From contig CAWCWA010000010.1 in assembly GCA_963799085.1 (NCBI GenBank), forward strand, positions 243,883 to 307,882: a stretch of 64,000 nucleotides of DNA, given 5' to 3'. The translations under genes and the position numbers were made by a program. The notes under the pieces are model-generated. The model was not told where the DNA came from and did not search any database. It saw only the letters and a program-made list of their open reading frames with translations. The stretch comes from AP-15 sp963799085. GTDB taxonomy: Bacteria > Pseudomonadota > Alphaproteobacteria > ATCC43930 > CGMCC-115725. Positions 25,733 through 33,953 of the stretch are shown here, in pieces; positions within the stretch are counted from its first letter, which is position 1, and every line of letters starts with the position of its first letter.

Positions 25733-26935
25733 ATGGGCGGGCTGGTGTTCGACGGCTTGAAGGTGATCGACTGCGCGAGCTTTATCGCCGGGCCGGCCGC
25801 GGCGACGGTCATGTCGGATTTCGGCGCCGCGGTCGTCAAGATCGAGCCGCCGGGCGCGGGCGACCCCTATCGCCGCCGGGCGACGCCGCCAATCGGGCCG
25901 GGTCTCGAAAGCAATCCGGGCTTTGTTCTCGACGGCCGCAACAAAAGGAGCCTGGCGCTCGATCTGCGCCAGCCCGAAGGGCGCGCTGTGTTGCGAAAGC
26001 TCGTCGCCGAGGCCGACGTTTTCATTACGAATTATCCGCCGCCGGTGCGCCGCCGCCTCGGCATCACCTACGAGGAACTGGCGCCGCTCAACGACCGACT
26101 GATCTATGCGTCCTTCACCGGCTATGGCGAGAGCGGGCCAGAGGCCGACAAGCCGGGCTTCGACGCGACGGCGTGGTGGGCGCGCTCGGGGCTGATGCAC
26201 CTCGTACGGGCGGGCGAGGAGACACCACCGGCGCGCTCCCTGCCCGGCATGGGCGATCATCCCTCGGCGATGGGCACCTATGGCGCCATTGTCACGGCAC
26301 TCTACCAGCGCGAGCGCACCGGCAAGGGCGCCTATGTCGGCTCGTCGCTGCTGGCGAACGGCCTCTGGGCCAATGGCTGCTCGGTGCAGGCGGCACTCTG
26401 CGGTGAAAAAGTCGTGCCGCAGCCACCGCGCGAGCGCGGGCTGAATGCGCTCAGGATCCACTATCGCTGCCGCGATAATCGCTGGATTTTGTTGTCGATC
26501 GCCGCCGACGAATGGCGCTGGGAAAAGTTCAAGGCGTGCGTGAATTCGCCAGGGCTCGACGATCCCCGTTTCGCCACGCACGCCTCGCGCGAGGCCCATG
26601 CACGCGAACTGATCCCGATCCTCGACGAGATTTTCGCGAGCAAGGACCAGGCGGAATGGCGCCGGGTTCTCGACGCGGCCGGGCTGATTTTCGGGATCGT
26701 CGCCGATATGGACGAGATTCACGAGGACGAGCAGATCCTGGCGAGCGAGGCGCTTGTGCCGTTTGCCGACGGCAGTTCATTGACTGTCAACAGCCCCTTA
26801 TGGATTGCCGGCCAGGAAAAGCTGCCGCCCCGCCCGGCCCCCAAAGTCGGCGAACACAGCGCCGAGATCCTGCGCGAACTAGGCTACGCCGACAGAGATA
26901 TCGGCGCCCTGCGCGACGCGGGTATTGTTGGCTGA
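25733..26935 (+). CDS. CaiB/BaiF-family CoA transferase
   Basis: 400 residues from ATG 25733 (MGGLVFDGLKVIDCASFIAG). Class III CoA-transferase features: ASFIAGPAAATVMSDFGAAV, VKIEPPGAGDPYRR, GRNKRSLALDLRQPEGR, and the catalytic Asp in LPGMGDHPSAMGTYGA. The second half LRIHYRCRDNRWILLSIAAD is also typical. It moves CoA between acyl groups (formyl-CoA, carnitinyl-CoA and succinyl-CoA-dependent types) in the cytoplasm. It is intact, divergent from hyuA, and probably activates an acid for the catabolic steps encoded nearby. Confidence 0.9.
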   Translation: MGGLVFDGLKVIDCASFIAGPAAATVMSDFGAAVVKIEPPGAGDPYRRRATPPIGPGLESNPGFVLDGRNKRSLALDLRQPEGRAVLRKLVAEADVFITNYPPPVRRRLGITYEELAPLNDRLIYASFTGYGESGPEADKPGFDATAWWARSGLMHLVRAGEETPPARSLPGMGDHPSAMGTYGAIVTALYQRERTGKGAYVGSSLLANGLWANGCSVQAALCGEKVVPQPPRERGLNALRIHYRCRDNRWILLSIAADEWRWEKFKACVNSPGLDDPRFATHASREAHARELIPILDEIFASKDQAEWRRVLDAAGLIFGIVADMDEIHEDEQILASEALVPFADGSSLTVNSPLWIAGQEKLPPRPAPKVGEHSAEILRELGYADRDIGALRDAGIVG

Positions 26936-26984
26936 TCTCCATCTCGCGATTTGGGGCCCGGTCCGCCGTCCTGGCGCCTGCCTT

Positions 26985-27375
26985 TTACCAATGCGAGACG
27001 ATCTCGTATTCTCCAAAGAGAGCCGGCAATGCCCGCCGTGACAGCAGCTTCACCCCGGGCACGAGTTCATTGCTCGAGATCCCGCGTTCGGCCAGATCTT
27101 CCTCGGATGATATGGACGGGGATCTTACAATTCTCGAGGAGATCGATCACGTCGTGGTCCATCTTTGGCGCTTGCGTCTGCTTCCATTCCCCGACTGTCA
27201 GACCCGGCGCCCCCTGCCCGGCGAGCGCATAGTTAACGGCGTTGCCGCGCAATACCACGGTGTGTGCCCCGCCCGCCCCCTGCATCGCCGCAAGCAACCA
27301 CAAGATCGTGTCATCCTGCTCTTCCATCACCGCTCGATAGGCCAACTCGACGATGTTCAACGACTTCTTGGCCAT
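26985..27375 (-). pseudogene. DsrE-family protein, third of three, one frameshift
   Basis: ATG 27375 starts MAKKSLNIVELAYRAVMEEQ; the body has DDTILWLLAAMQGAGGAHTV and DLLENCKIPVHIIR with a Cys at the position often used in DsrE proteins. One base is missing at about 27110, and the next frame continues EDLAERGISSNELVPGVKLL and GEYEIVSHW with TAA at 26985-26987. Total about 130 residues. DsrE/TusD-like proteins are small cytoplasmic alpha/beta proteins that carry or relay sulfur on a Cys. It is last in a run of three related genes. Confidence 0.7.
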
Positions 27376-27384
27376 GGCGTTGCC

Positions 27385-27795
27385 TCATTTTGTCGGGATC
27401 ACGAGGGTGTTGTCGGATGCTTCGGTGAAGGCCTGAAAATCGGCCGGCGAACCTCGTCGCGTGCCGGGCACGAACTGGTTTACTCCGCGTTCGTCGACAC
27501 ACATGCCACAGTTTACCCAGTCGATCTTGCCGCCATTCTTCAAGGCCTCGGCCAGCAATGCCGCGACCTGATCCTTTGTCGTGGGATGGTTCTCTTCGGC
27601 GACGTTCTTGCCGTGCACCGGGTTCGGGTGCGGCGTCTGAGGCGCGAAGGCTAGTGCCGCGGCACCCTCGTAGGCAAAAACGTTGATGTCGTGGCCGCGC
27701 CGCGCGGCCACGTCGAGGATGCGAAACGTGGTGGTCAGGTTCGCCAATTCGTAGGGCGCATCCATGAGCGCGAAGGTCAAAGTTTTTTTGGGCAT
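27385..27795 (-). CDS. DsrE-family protein, second of three
   Basis: 136 residues from ATG 27795 (MPKKTLTFALMDAPYELANL), preceded by GAGGAGGGG. The fold is seen in FRILDVAARRGHDINVFAYE. The likely reactive cysteines are in IDWVNCGMCVDERGVNQFVP, which resembles the conserved Cys motif of DsrE/DsrF-like proteins. The start is set by the ribosome binding site and lies 10 bases after the stop of the first gene. It is intact. A sulfur-relay or thiol-redox role is inferred from family and context; no tRNA-thiolation partner is visible. Confidence 0.75.
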   Translation of the reverse strand: MPKKTLTFALMDAPYELANLTTTFRILDVAARRGHDINVFAYEGAAALAFAPQTPHPNPVHGKNVAEENHPTTKDQVAALLAEALKNGGKIDWVNCGMCVDERGVNQFVPGTRRGSPADFQAFTEASDNTLVIPTK

Positions 27796-27805
27796 CGTCC
27801 CCTCC

Positions 27806-28128
27806 TCAGTGCCAGAGCGTCTTGTGGCCGGCCTCCAGATGGTCGACGATGACGTCGATCGATGCGGCGACGACACCCTCAGCCAGCTTCGAGATGCCAC
27901 GCTCCCGCAGTGAGAAGTCGTCCGCGAGAACCTTGACGCCGTTTTGGCCCAGCGCGGACAGCGTGGCGGAGTGCGCCGATGGACGCGCCGCCAGCACGCC
28001 GTTTTGGATAAGCAGCAGGGTCACTTCGTTGCCGGCGTCGACGAGGCCCTTCGACAATTCATAGTAGTATGCGACGTCGTTCGATTCGAACGGGTCGCGC
28101 GAACTCGATTAATAGATAGTGGCCCATG
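27806..28128 (-). pseudogene. DsrE-family protein, first of three, one frameshift
   Basis: ATG 28128 starts MGHYLLIE, then one extra T at about 28103 breaks the frame. The next frame continues SRDPFESNDVAYYYELSKGL, VDAGNEVTLLLIQNGVLAAR and GVKVLADDFSLRERGISKLA, to IVDHLEAGHKTLWH. This is the DsrE fold of about 105 residues. The N-terminus xxYLLIESRDPFES is common in soil alphaproteobacterial DsrE proteins, from memory. It heads a three-gene run with 10-base gaps. Whether the extra base is real is unclear. Confidence 0.7.
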
Positions 28129-28266
28129 TACTCTCCGTTGCTCTCAATCTACGTTGTGCGGGGCGGATTTGCCCACGCTATGGTACCCGGCCCCTGTGTT
28201 CAAGCGCGGGTTGCTCAACGGGGTGGGAACCCGAGGCGCGAGGGATGCCCGGAGTAGGTCGGAGAT

Positions 28267-29373
28267 ATGGGCAAAATCGCTGCCGCAGAACGGAAACCGC
28301 GCATGGCCGGCAAAGCTGAAACCTATCGCGATCTTGCGGCGCAACTCTCGGCGTTGATCGAGGGGGAGGACGACATTGTCGCCAACGCGGCCAATATGGC
28401 GGCGCTGGTTTGGCATGGGTTGCCCGACCTCAATTGGGCGGGGTTCTATTTCCGGCGGGGGACGGAACTGGTGCTGGGGCCGTTTCAGGGCAAGCCCGCC
28501 TGCGTGAGGATTGCGATCGGGCGGGGCGTGTGCGGGACGGCGGCGGCGCAAAGCGCCTCGGTGCTGGTTCCTGACGTGCACAAATTTCCAGGCCATATCG
28601 CCTGCGACGCGGCGTCGCGCTCGGAACTGGTCGTCCCCTTAATCAGGGATGGCGCGGTTCTGGGGGTGCTCGACCTCGACAGCCCGACCCTCGGCCGGTT
28701 CGACCAAGAGGATCGGCGGGGTTGCGAACAGTTGGCGGCACTGCTGGTTGCGCACCATTGCCGGCGGCCGAAGCCAGCCGACGACATTGATCCGCAATCG
28801 GGCTGTCGGCTGCCGCTGCCGCGGCGCGAGGATCTCGACGAGGAGGGGCGGCGCGCGTACGACCGCCTCGCCGATCCGGCGGGTGGGACGTTGCGCGGGC
28901 TCAAGGGGCCGGGCGGCATCCAGTTGCACAGCCCCGAACTGTCGCGCCGCTCGCGGCCGCTCAACCATTATTTGCGCTATGAGGCGGGGCTTGGCGGACG
29001 GGTGCGCGAGTTGGCGATCCTGGCGACCGCACGGGCGCTCGACAGCGCCTTCGAGTGGGCCGCGCACGAGCCAGCGGCAGTGGCCGAGGGGATCGTACCC
29101 GAGGTCATCGACGTCGTCCGCCACCATCGCGGCACCGAGGGGCTCGACGCGGCAGACGCCACCATCATCGAACTGGCGCGGGAGATTTTCGAGCGGCGAG
29201 CAGTGCGGCCGGCGATCTATGCCCGGGCGCTGCGGCAGTTCGAGCAGCGTAAGCTCATCGATCTCGTGGCGCTGATGGGGAATTACGCGGCGACGGCCGC
29301 GCTCCTGACCGCTTTCGACATGCAGACCGAGACGCAGGCGCCGGTTCTCCCACCCGCACTTAATCGTCGATGA
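28267..29373 (+). CDS. GAF-type free methionine-(R)-sulfoxide reductase fused to a carboxymuconolactone-decarboxylase-like domain
   Basis: 368 residues from ATG 28267 (GGAG lies 5 bases upstream); ATG 28303 (MAGKAETYRDLAAQL) is an alternative start. Residues 13-165 are a GAF domain of the fRMsr type: LNWAGFYFRRGTELVLGPFQ, KPACVRIAIGRGVCGTAAAQ and HKFPGHIACDAASRSELVVP hold the three conserved cysteines. Residues about 185-355 resemble the CMD/AhpD-like family (GRVRELAILATARALDSAFE, WAAHEPAAVAEGIVPEVIDV, LVALMGNYAATAALLTAF) but lack the CxxC of AhpD. The usual fRMsr is a single-domain protein of about 160 residues, so the fusion is unusual. The reading frame is open throughout. It overlaps the convergent RidA-like gene by 14 bases. 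Confidence 0.8.
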   Translation: MGKIAAAERKPRMAGKAETYRDLAAQLSALIEGEDDIVANAANMAALVWHGLPDLNWAGFYFRRGTELVLGPFQGKPACVRIAIGRGVCGTAAAQSASVLVPDVHKFPGHIACDAASRSELVVPLIRDGAVLGVLDLDSPTLGRFDQEDRRGCEQLAALLVAHHCRRPKPADDIDPQSGCRLPLPRREDLDEEGRRAYDRLADPAGGTLRGLKGPGGIQLHSPELSRRSRPLNHYLRYEAGLGGRVRELAILATARALDSAFEWAAHEPAAVAEGIVPEVIDVVRHHRGTEGLDAADATIIELAREIFERRAVRPAIYARALRQFEQRKLIDLVALMGNYAATAALLTAFDMQTETQAPVLPPALNRR

Positions 29374-29776
29374 CGGCGATCGCCTCGATCTCGATCATCG
29401 CGTCGGGATCCGCAAGGCGGCTGATCTGAACCGTCGTCGAGGTCGGCGTCGCGGGACCGAAATAGCGCATGCGCATGTCGGGATGCTTGGCGAATTCCTG
29501 GTAATCGGTGACGAAGGTGTTGGTCTTGACGATGTCGGCGAGCGTCGCGCCGGCGGCTTCGAGGCAGATCTTGATGTTCTCGCCGACTTGCTGGATCTGG
29601 GCGCGCATGTCGCCCTTGCCGACGCAATTGCCTTGCGCGTCCCGCGCCAGTTGGCCGGCGACAAAGATCATCTTGCCGGTCCCGCTGACGGTGACGACCT
29701 GCGTATAGCGCGCCTGGCCCTCGACCATGCGGACATGGATGCCCTGCGGCTGGATCTTTTCGCGCTTGATCGCCAT
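29360..29776 (-). CDS. RidA-family protein without the catalytic arginine
   Basis: 138 residues from ATG 29776 (MAIKREKIQPQGIHVRMVEG). The YjgF/YER057c/UK114 fold is clear: KMIFVAGQLARDAQGNCVGK, MRAQIQQVGENIKICLEAAG, ADIVKTNTFVTDYQEF and the C-terminal MIEIEAIAVID. In RidA imine deaminases the segment before the last strand is ARSTV with the key Arg; here it reads TPTSTTVQISRL. Loss of that Arg suggests it does not hydrolyse 2-aminoacrylate and belongs to another Rid subgroup. It is intact and cytoplasmic, probably trimeric. Confidence 0.85.
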   Translation of the reverse strand: MAIKREKIQPQGIHVRMVEGQARYTQVVTVSGTGKMIFVAGQLARDAQGNCVGKGDMRAQIQQVGENIKICLEAAGATLADIVKTNTFVTDYQEFAKHPDMRMRYFGPATPTSTTVQISRLADPDAMIEIEAIAVIDD

Positions 29777-29853
29777 GTCGTCCCCTTTCCGTATAATGCC
29801 GGCTGGATGATAAGCCGTGCCTGAGCCCGGCGCCATTCGACAGCGAGGGTGCG

Positions 29854-31059
29854 ATGCCACTGACCAATCTGCGCCACGGGATCTTTCTGCCGCCCTTTCA
29901 TCCGAACGAAGAGAACCCGACCCAGTGCCTGGAGCGCGACCTCGAGCTGATGCAATGGCTCGACAAGCTCGGCTTTCATGAGGCCTGGATCGGCGAGCAC
30001 CATTCGGCCGGCTACGAGATCATCAGTTCGCCCGAGATCTTCATCGCCTTTGCCGCCGAACGCACGAAGAACATCCACTTCGGCACCGGCGTCGTTTCGC
30101 TGCCCTACCACCACCCGATGATGGTCGCCGACCGCATCGTCCAGCTCGACCATATGACGCGCGGCCGGGTCATGTTCGGCGCCGGGCCGGGGCTCCTCGC
30201 CTCGGACGCGATCATGATGGGCATCGATCCGTTGACCCAGCGCGACCGCATGGCCGAGTCGCTCGATGCGATTCTGCGGTTGTTCCAGGGCGAGGTCGTC
30301 ACCGAGAAGACCGACTGGTACACGATGGAGGGCTGCCGGCTGCACCTCCTGCCCTATACCAAGCCCTATCCCGAGGTTGCCGTCGTCAGCGCGATCACGC
30401 CTTCGGGCGGGCGGCTCGCCGGCAAGTACGATCTCGGCATGATCTGTGTCGCCGCGACCAACCCCTTCGGCTTCGACGCGCTCGCCTCCAATTGGCAGAT
30501 CGCCTGCGGTATCGCGGCCGAGCACGGGCGTAAGATGGATCCGAACCGGCTGCGCCTGGTAGGCCCGATGCATATCGCCGAAACTCGCGAGCAGGCCTAC
30601 CAGAACGCCCGGTTCGGTTTCGACAATTATCTCGGCTATCTCAACAACAACCAGCCGCGCTTTATCGTGCCAGCGGGGCAGGACCCGCTCGAATGGTTCG
30701 TCGAGAACCGCTATGGCGTCTGCGGCACGCCGGACGATGCCATTGCGCTGATCGAGCGGCTCTACGACAAGCAGGGCGATTTCGGAGCCTTTCTGCAGCA
30801 GGCGCACAATTGGGCCGATTTCGAGGCGACCAAGCGCTCCTACGAACTCTACGCGCGCTATGTGATGCCGCATTTTAGCCGGCTGAACGAAGCGCGGTCC
30901 GCCTCCTACCAATGGTGCGGCGACAACCGAGCCGAGTTCAGCGCCAAGCGCCAGGCCGCGGCAAAGGCGATGTTCGACAAGCACGAGGCCGAACAGGCTA
31001 CCCGCTCGCGCGACCCAGGGCCAACCGCGCGGCCCGAACGCGGCCGCGAGGCGTGGTGA
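29854..31059 (+). CDS. Luciferase-like (LLM) flavin-dependent monooxygenase
   Basis: 401 residues from ATG 29854 (MPLTNLRHGIFLPPFHPNEE). Bacterial-luciferase fold: WLDKLGFHEAWIGEHHSAGY, FGTGVVSLPYHHPMMVADRI, VQLDHMTRGRVMFGAGPGLL and HLLPYTKPYPEVAVVSAITP. It resembles the limonene-monooxygenase-type group that uses reduced FMN from a separate reductase; the substrate is unknown. The C-terminus ends with a charged tail PTARPERGREAW. The last 29 bases, including the stop codon, are repeated at 33047-33075 on the far side of an AT-richer segment, which makes this 3' end a candidate integration site. Confidence 0.88.
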   Translation: MPLTNLRHGIFLPPFHPNEENPTQCLERDLELMQWLDKLGFHEAWIGEHHSAGYEIISSPEIFIAFAAERTKNIHFGTGVVSLPYHHPMMVADRIVQLDHMTRGRVMFGAGPGLLASDAIMMGIDPLTQRDRMAESLDAILRLFQGEVVTEKTDWYTMEGCRLHLLPYTKPYPEVAVVSAITPSGGRLAGKYDLGMICVAATNPFGFDALASNWQIACGIAAEHGRKMDPNRLRLVGPMHIAETREQAYQNARFGFDNYLGYLNNNQPRFIVPAGQDPLEWFVENRYGVCGTPDDAIALIERLYDKQGDFGAFLQQAHNWADFEATKRSYELYARYVMPHFSRLNEARSASYQWCGDNRAEFSAKRQAAAKAMFDKHEAEQATRSRDPGPTARPERGREAW

Positions 31060-31061
31060 GG
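31033..31061 (+). repeat. 29-bp direct repeat, left copy
   Basis: Identical over 29 bases to 33047-33075. It comprises the last codons and stop of the LLM monooxygenase (PERGREAW-stop) plus GG. The two copies bound an AT-richer 2-kb segment. Upstream of the perfect repeat the copies are similar but diverged, and both still encode the same C-terminal tail. Confidence 0.85.
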
Positions 31062-31402
31062 TTTGTCTGCCGATGGCTAAAGGCCGGCTGAGGCCAAATT
31101 ATCCTCTCAACCTTTGGTAAGGGGGGGAGAGGAAGGGACCGGCGCATCAGCTGTGAGTGGGCGAAGTGCATGCGCTCCGCAGCCCCCCGGGCCCTCCGAG
31201 ATTCCTCGGGATGACTGTCATCTCCTGAGCCCTCGCGGGCGCATGCTGGCTATACGTTCGTCATAGGTAGTCGGAGGGCAAGCGGTGATCAGGTAAACCG
31301 TTCTTTAACCCCTCGACCGTTACCCTGTTACCGCCCAGTTTGGTGCCCTTGAATGTGATCGCAATTAAACAACGCTATTACAAAATCGGCGATCACCAAC
31401 CT
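31062..31402. other. Intergenic stretch without a gene
   Basis: About 340 bases between the LLM gene and the split protease gene. A G-rich inverted repeat (CCTCTC...GAGAGG, about 31101-31131) is the only obvious structure. G+C content falls toward the protease gene. No RNA gene is recognised. Confidence 0.4.
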
Positions 31403-32443
31403 ATGAATTACATCTTCCGTCATTGGCGGGGCGAGCTATCCTTACCGGTCAGTTATTGGATCAACGGGCTCCTGCTATCGATTACGCTTTATGTATTGAG
31501 CGCCTCGGCTGTCGCAGCATCGCTTTGGCAACTCCGGCTTTTCGGCGCTTCGCTCGTGATAGTCGGTATCCCAATTATTGCGGTATGGCAACTTATCGGG
31601 ATCCATCGATCAGCCAAGCTGAGAAGTCGGATTCTGGTCAGGCATGGCTAGGCTCTCTGTAGGATTCGGCTGGCTTCGATTGATTGGTTACGTCGTGGGA
31701 CTTTTAGCGAGCGTCAATAGTGAATGGCACGTTGTACCTACTCACCCCACGCCACCCGTCGCGCATGACCTGACCGGGCTCCGATACACCTATTCGTATC
31801 TTCAAGACAATACGGTGATTATCCATGTGAGGGGTGAAATTACCAAAGGTGATGCAGACCGATTTCCGAAATGGGTAACCAACAATATTAAGCGCGGCGA
31901 TAAAATTTCGGGGATATCTCTGGATAGTCCGGGAGGCAGCGTTCGTGAGGCGTTGCTATTCGCAGACGGTATCCAAAGAACAGGAATCCCCACCATTGTC
32001 GGTCTCGGGGACAAATGCGCTTCAGCCTGCTTTCTGATCTTCGCAGCGGGGAAAAGACGCCTTGCCGCCAAAGAAGCTCGTATCGGTGTTCACAGCCTAA
32101 TGATTAGAGGGGAAGGTGAGACTTGGACGCAAAAGGAAGCACTCTCGATTTAGCCCGTACTGCCACCGAAAAATTTAGCGTACCTCCCTCTATTATCGGC
32201 CGAATGGTGGCAACTCCTCTCGATAGGGTATATTGGCTAAATCGATCGGATCTATCTGATATGGGAGTCCAAGTCATCGATGACAGCCCACCGGTAGCGT
32301 CGCCAGAGCCTCCGATGACGGCAGGCAGCGGGAATATGGTCCCACATGATCGCGTTCCGCAGGCACGAAAGGTGAAGCCACCGAGTTCAAGTTTATGTTC
32401 GCCGCCCTACCGCATGACAGCCACGGACGGCTGCCAAAAATAA
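31403..32443 (+). pseudogene. Membrane-anchored ClpP/SppA-like protease, frame broken twice
   Basis: The first part, ATG 31403, reads MNYIFRHWRGELSLPVSYWI with two or three membrane helices (LLLSITLYVLSASAVAASLW, LVIVGIPIIAVWQLIGIHRS). The second part (from 31644) continues MARLSVGFGWLRLIGYVVGL and a ClpP-like domain: NTVIIHVRGEITKGDADRFP, ISLDSPGGSVREALLFADGI, then the likely nucleophile Ser in DKCASACFLIFAAGKRRLAA and ARIGVHSLM. Near 32120 the frame shifts to LARTATEKFSVPPSIIGRMV, ending at 32441-32443. In relatives I recall, the membrane and protease parts are one polypeptide, so 31640 and 32120 are likely indels. The segment is AT-richer than its surroundings. Confidence 0.6.
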
Positions 32444-32553
32444 GGCTTTAGGAAGCTAAATGCCATTTATACGGGATCATTCACAAGGTGAAGTAGGTAA
32501 AGAGACAGAAGTGATCATTAGTCGAAGTAAATCGTCAATGGAGGTAGCGCTGC

Positions 32554-32892
32554 ATGAAACCATTCACATTGTCATCCTCCGACTTGACGGCTTGGATGTC
32601 GCAGACGTCGTCGATCAAGATGACGCCACCTGGAACTCGACTGGTCGGACCCGGAAAATTCACTGTTGCCGCTTTGATTGCGCCGGAGGTTTATATGAGC
32701 CTCAATAACATTGAGTTCAGTGACATTTCTGTGTCGGCCGATAGAGAGGCGCTCGCAGACAGCTTTCGTCCCGAGGATGTCGAAGGTATTCGCAGATATA
32801 ATCAAGAATTGTTGGAAGTCAATGTTTCAGTGTCTTTACGTTGGTATGGCAATAACTGTTCTAAGTGCACGTATGCACGATGTGTTGCGTGA
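32554..32892 (+). CDS. Unknown protein in the AT-richer island
   Basis: 112 residues from ATG 32554 (MKPFTLSSSDLTAWMSQTSS). The middle part MSLNNIEFSDISVSADREAL and SFRPEDVEGIRRYNQELLEV looks protein-like and amphipathic; an internal ATG at 32695 follows GGAGG and could be the real start. Other open frames overlap this one, so its reality is uncertain. No family is recognised and it lies inside the segment bounded by the 29-bp repeats. Confidence 0.35.
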   Translation: MKPFTLSSSDLTAWMSQTSSIKMTPPGTRLVGPGKFTVAALIAPEVYMSLNNIEFSDISVSADREALADSFRPEDVEGIRRYNQELLEVNVSVSLRWYGNNCSKCTYARCVA

Positions 32893-33046
32893 AGATAAGA
32901 TGATGGATGGCACTTCTATCCACAAAATCATCGATCCCATATTGGTATATTCTCCGCATGCCGATGGCCTCAGAAAGAGGTTGGGGAAGTAAGCAAGTCC
33001 AACGTCAAGATGGGCTGATACCCGCGACGCCCGGACGACCGCGCCC

Positions 33047-33075
33047 CCCGAACGCGGCCGCGAGGCGTGGTGAGG
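33047..33075 (+). repeat. 29-bp direct repeat, right copy
   Basis: Identical to 31033-31061. In frame it reads PERGREAW-stop, preceded by a diverged TRDARTTAP, so it looks like the 3' tip of an LLM-type gene left behind at the far end of the inserted segment. Confidence 0.85.
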
Positions 33076-33077
33076 GG

Positions 33078-33947
33078 TCAGCTGGCGAAGAAATCGCGCA
33101 ATGCGCGGTAGGTGGGTTCGGGGGCTTCCTCGGGGAGAAAATGGCCGCTGTCGATCGGCTGGCCGGTGACGTGTTCGGCGTGGTCGCGCCACACGGAGAG
33201 CACGTCGTAGCCGCTCCCTTGCGAACTGTGCTTTCCCCACAGCGCCAGCATCGGCATCGTCAGCTTTCGGTCGCGGTCGGCGCGGTCGTGGACGAGATCG
33301 ATCGAGGCCCCGGCGCGGTATTCGTCGCAGGTGGCGCGGATTGTCTCGGGGTTCTTGAAGCAGCGCAGATATTCGGCGAAGGCCGCGGGCTCGAACACTG
33401 CCGGATAACGCAGCGAGTGGCGCAAATAGAATTCGGGGTCGGCGCTGATCAGCCGCTCGGGAAAGCCGCTCGGCTGGATCAGAAAGAACCAATGCCAGCT
33501 CGACGTCGCCGCCTTCTGGTCGATCGTCTCGAAGCGGTAGAGGGTCGGGACGATGTCGAGCACCGCGAGCTTCCGGATGCGCTCGCCATGGTCGCGGGCG
33601 AGCCGGTGGGCGACTCGTGCGCCGCGGTCATGGCCGGCGGCGAAGAAACGCTCGAAGCCCAGCGCCGCCATCGTCTCGACCTGATCCTGAGCGAGCACCC
33701 GCTTCGAATAGTTGATGTGATCGGGACCGGCGGGCGGCTTCGAACTGTCGCCATAGCCGCGCAGATCGGGGACGACGAGAGTGAATTCGGCGGCGAGGCG
33801 CGGCGCCAGCTTGCGCCACATCAGATGCATCTGCGGGTAGCCGTGCAATAACAGCAACGGCGGGCCGGTGCCGCCGGTCACGAGATTGATCTCAGCGCCC
33901 GTGGTCTTGATGCGGCGCTCTGCGAAGCCCGGAAAGAAATCGGCCAT
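33078..33947 (-). CDS. Alpha/beta hydrolase of the haloacetate dehalogenase type
   Basis: 289 residues from ATG 33947 (MADFFPGFAERRIKTTGAEI). Oxyanion and nucleophile elbows: PPLLLLHGYPQMHLMWRKLA and FFAAGHDRGARVAHRLARDH, where the nucleophile is Asp in GHDRG, as in fluoroacetate dehalogenase and epoxide hydrolases. VVPDLRGYGDSSKP and ALWGKHSSQ follow, and the catalytic His is in PIDSGHFLPEEAPEPTYRAL. The Trp in SSWHWFFLIQPSGFPERLI fits the haloacetate dehalogenase cap. It probably hydrolyses a carbon-halogen or ester/epoxide bond. Intact, cytoplasmic; the VOC gene lies 6 bases upstream, so they form an operon. Confidence 0.87.
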   Translation of the reverse strand: MADFFPGFAERRIKTTGAEINLVTGGTGPPLLLLHGYPQMHLMWRKLAPRLAAEFTLVVPDLRGYGDSSKPPAGPDHINYSKRVLAQDQVETMAALGFERFFAAGHDRGARVAHRLARDHGERIRKLAVLDIVPTLYRFETIDQKAATSSWHWFFLIQPSGFPERLISADPEFYLRHSLRYPAVFEPAAFAEYLRCFKNPETIRATCDEYRAGASIDLVHDRADRDRKLTMPMLALWGKHSSQGSGYDVLSVWRDHAEHVTGQPIDSGHFLPEEAPEPTYRALRDFFAS

Positions 33948-33953
33948 CTGAGG

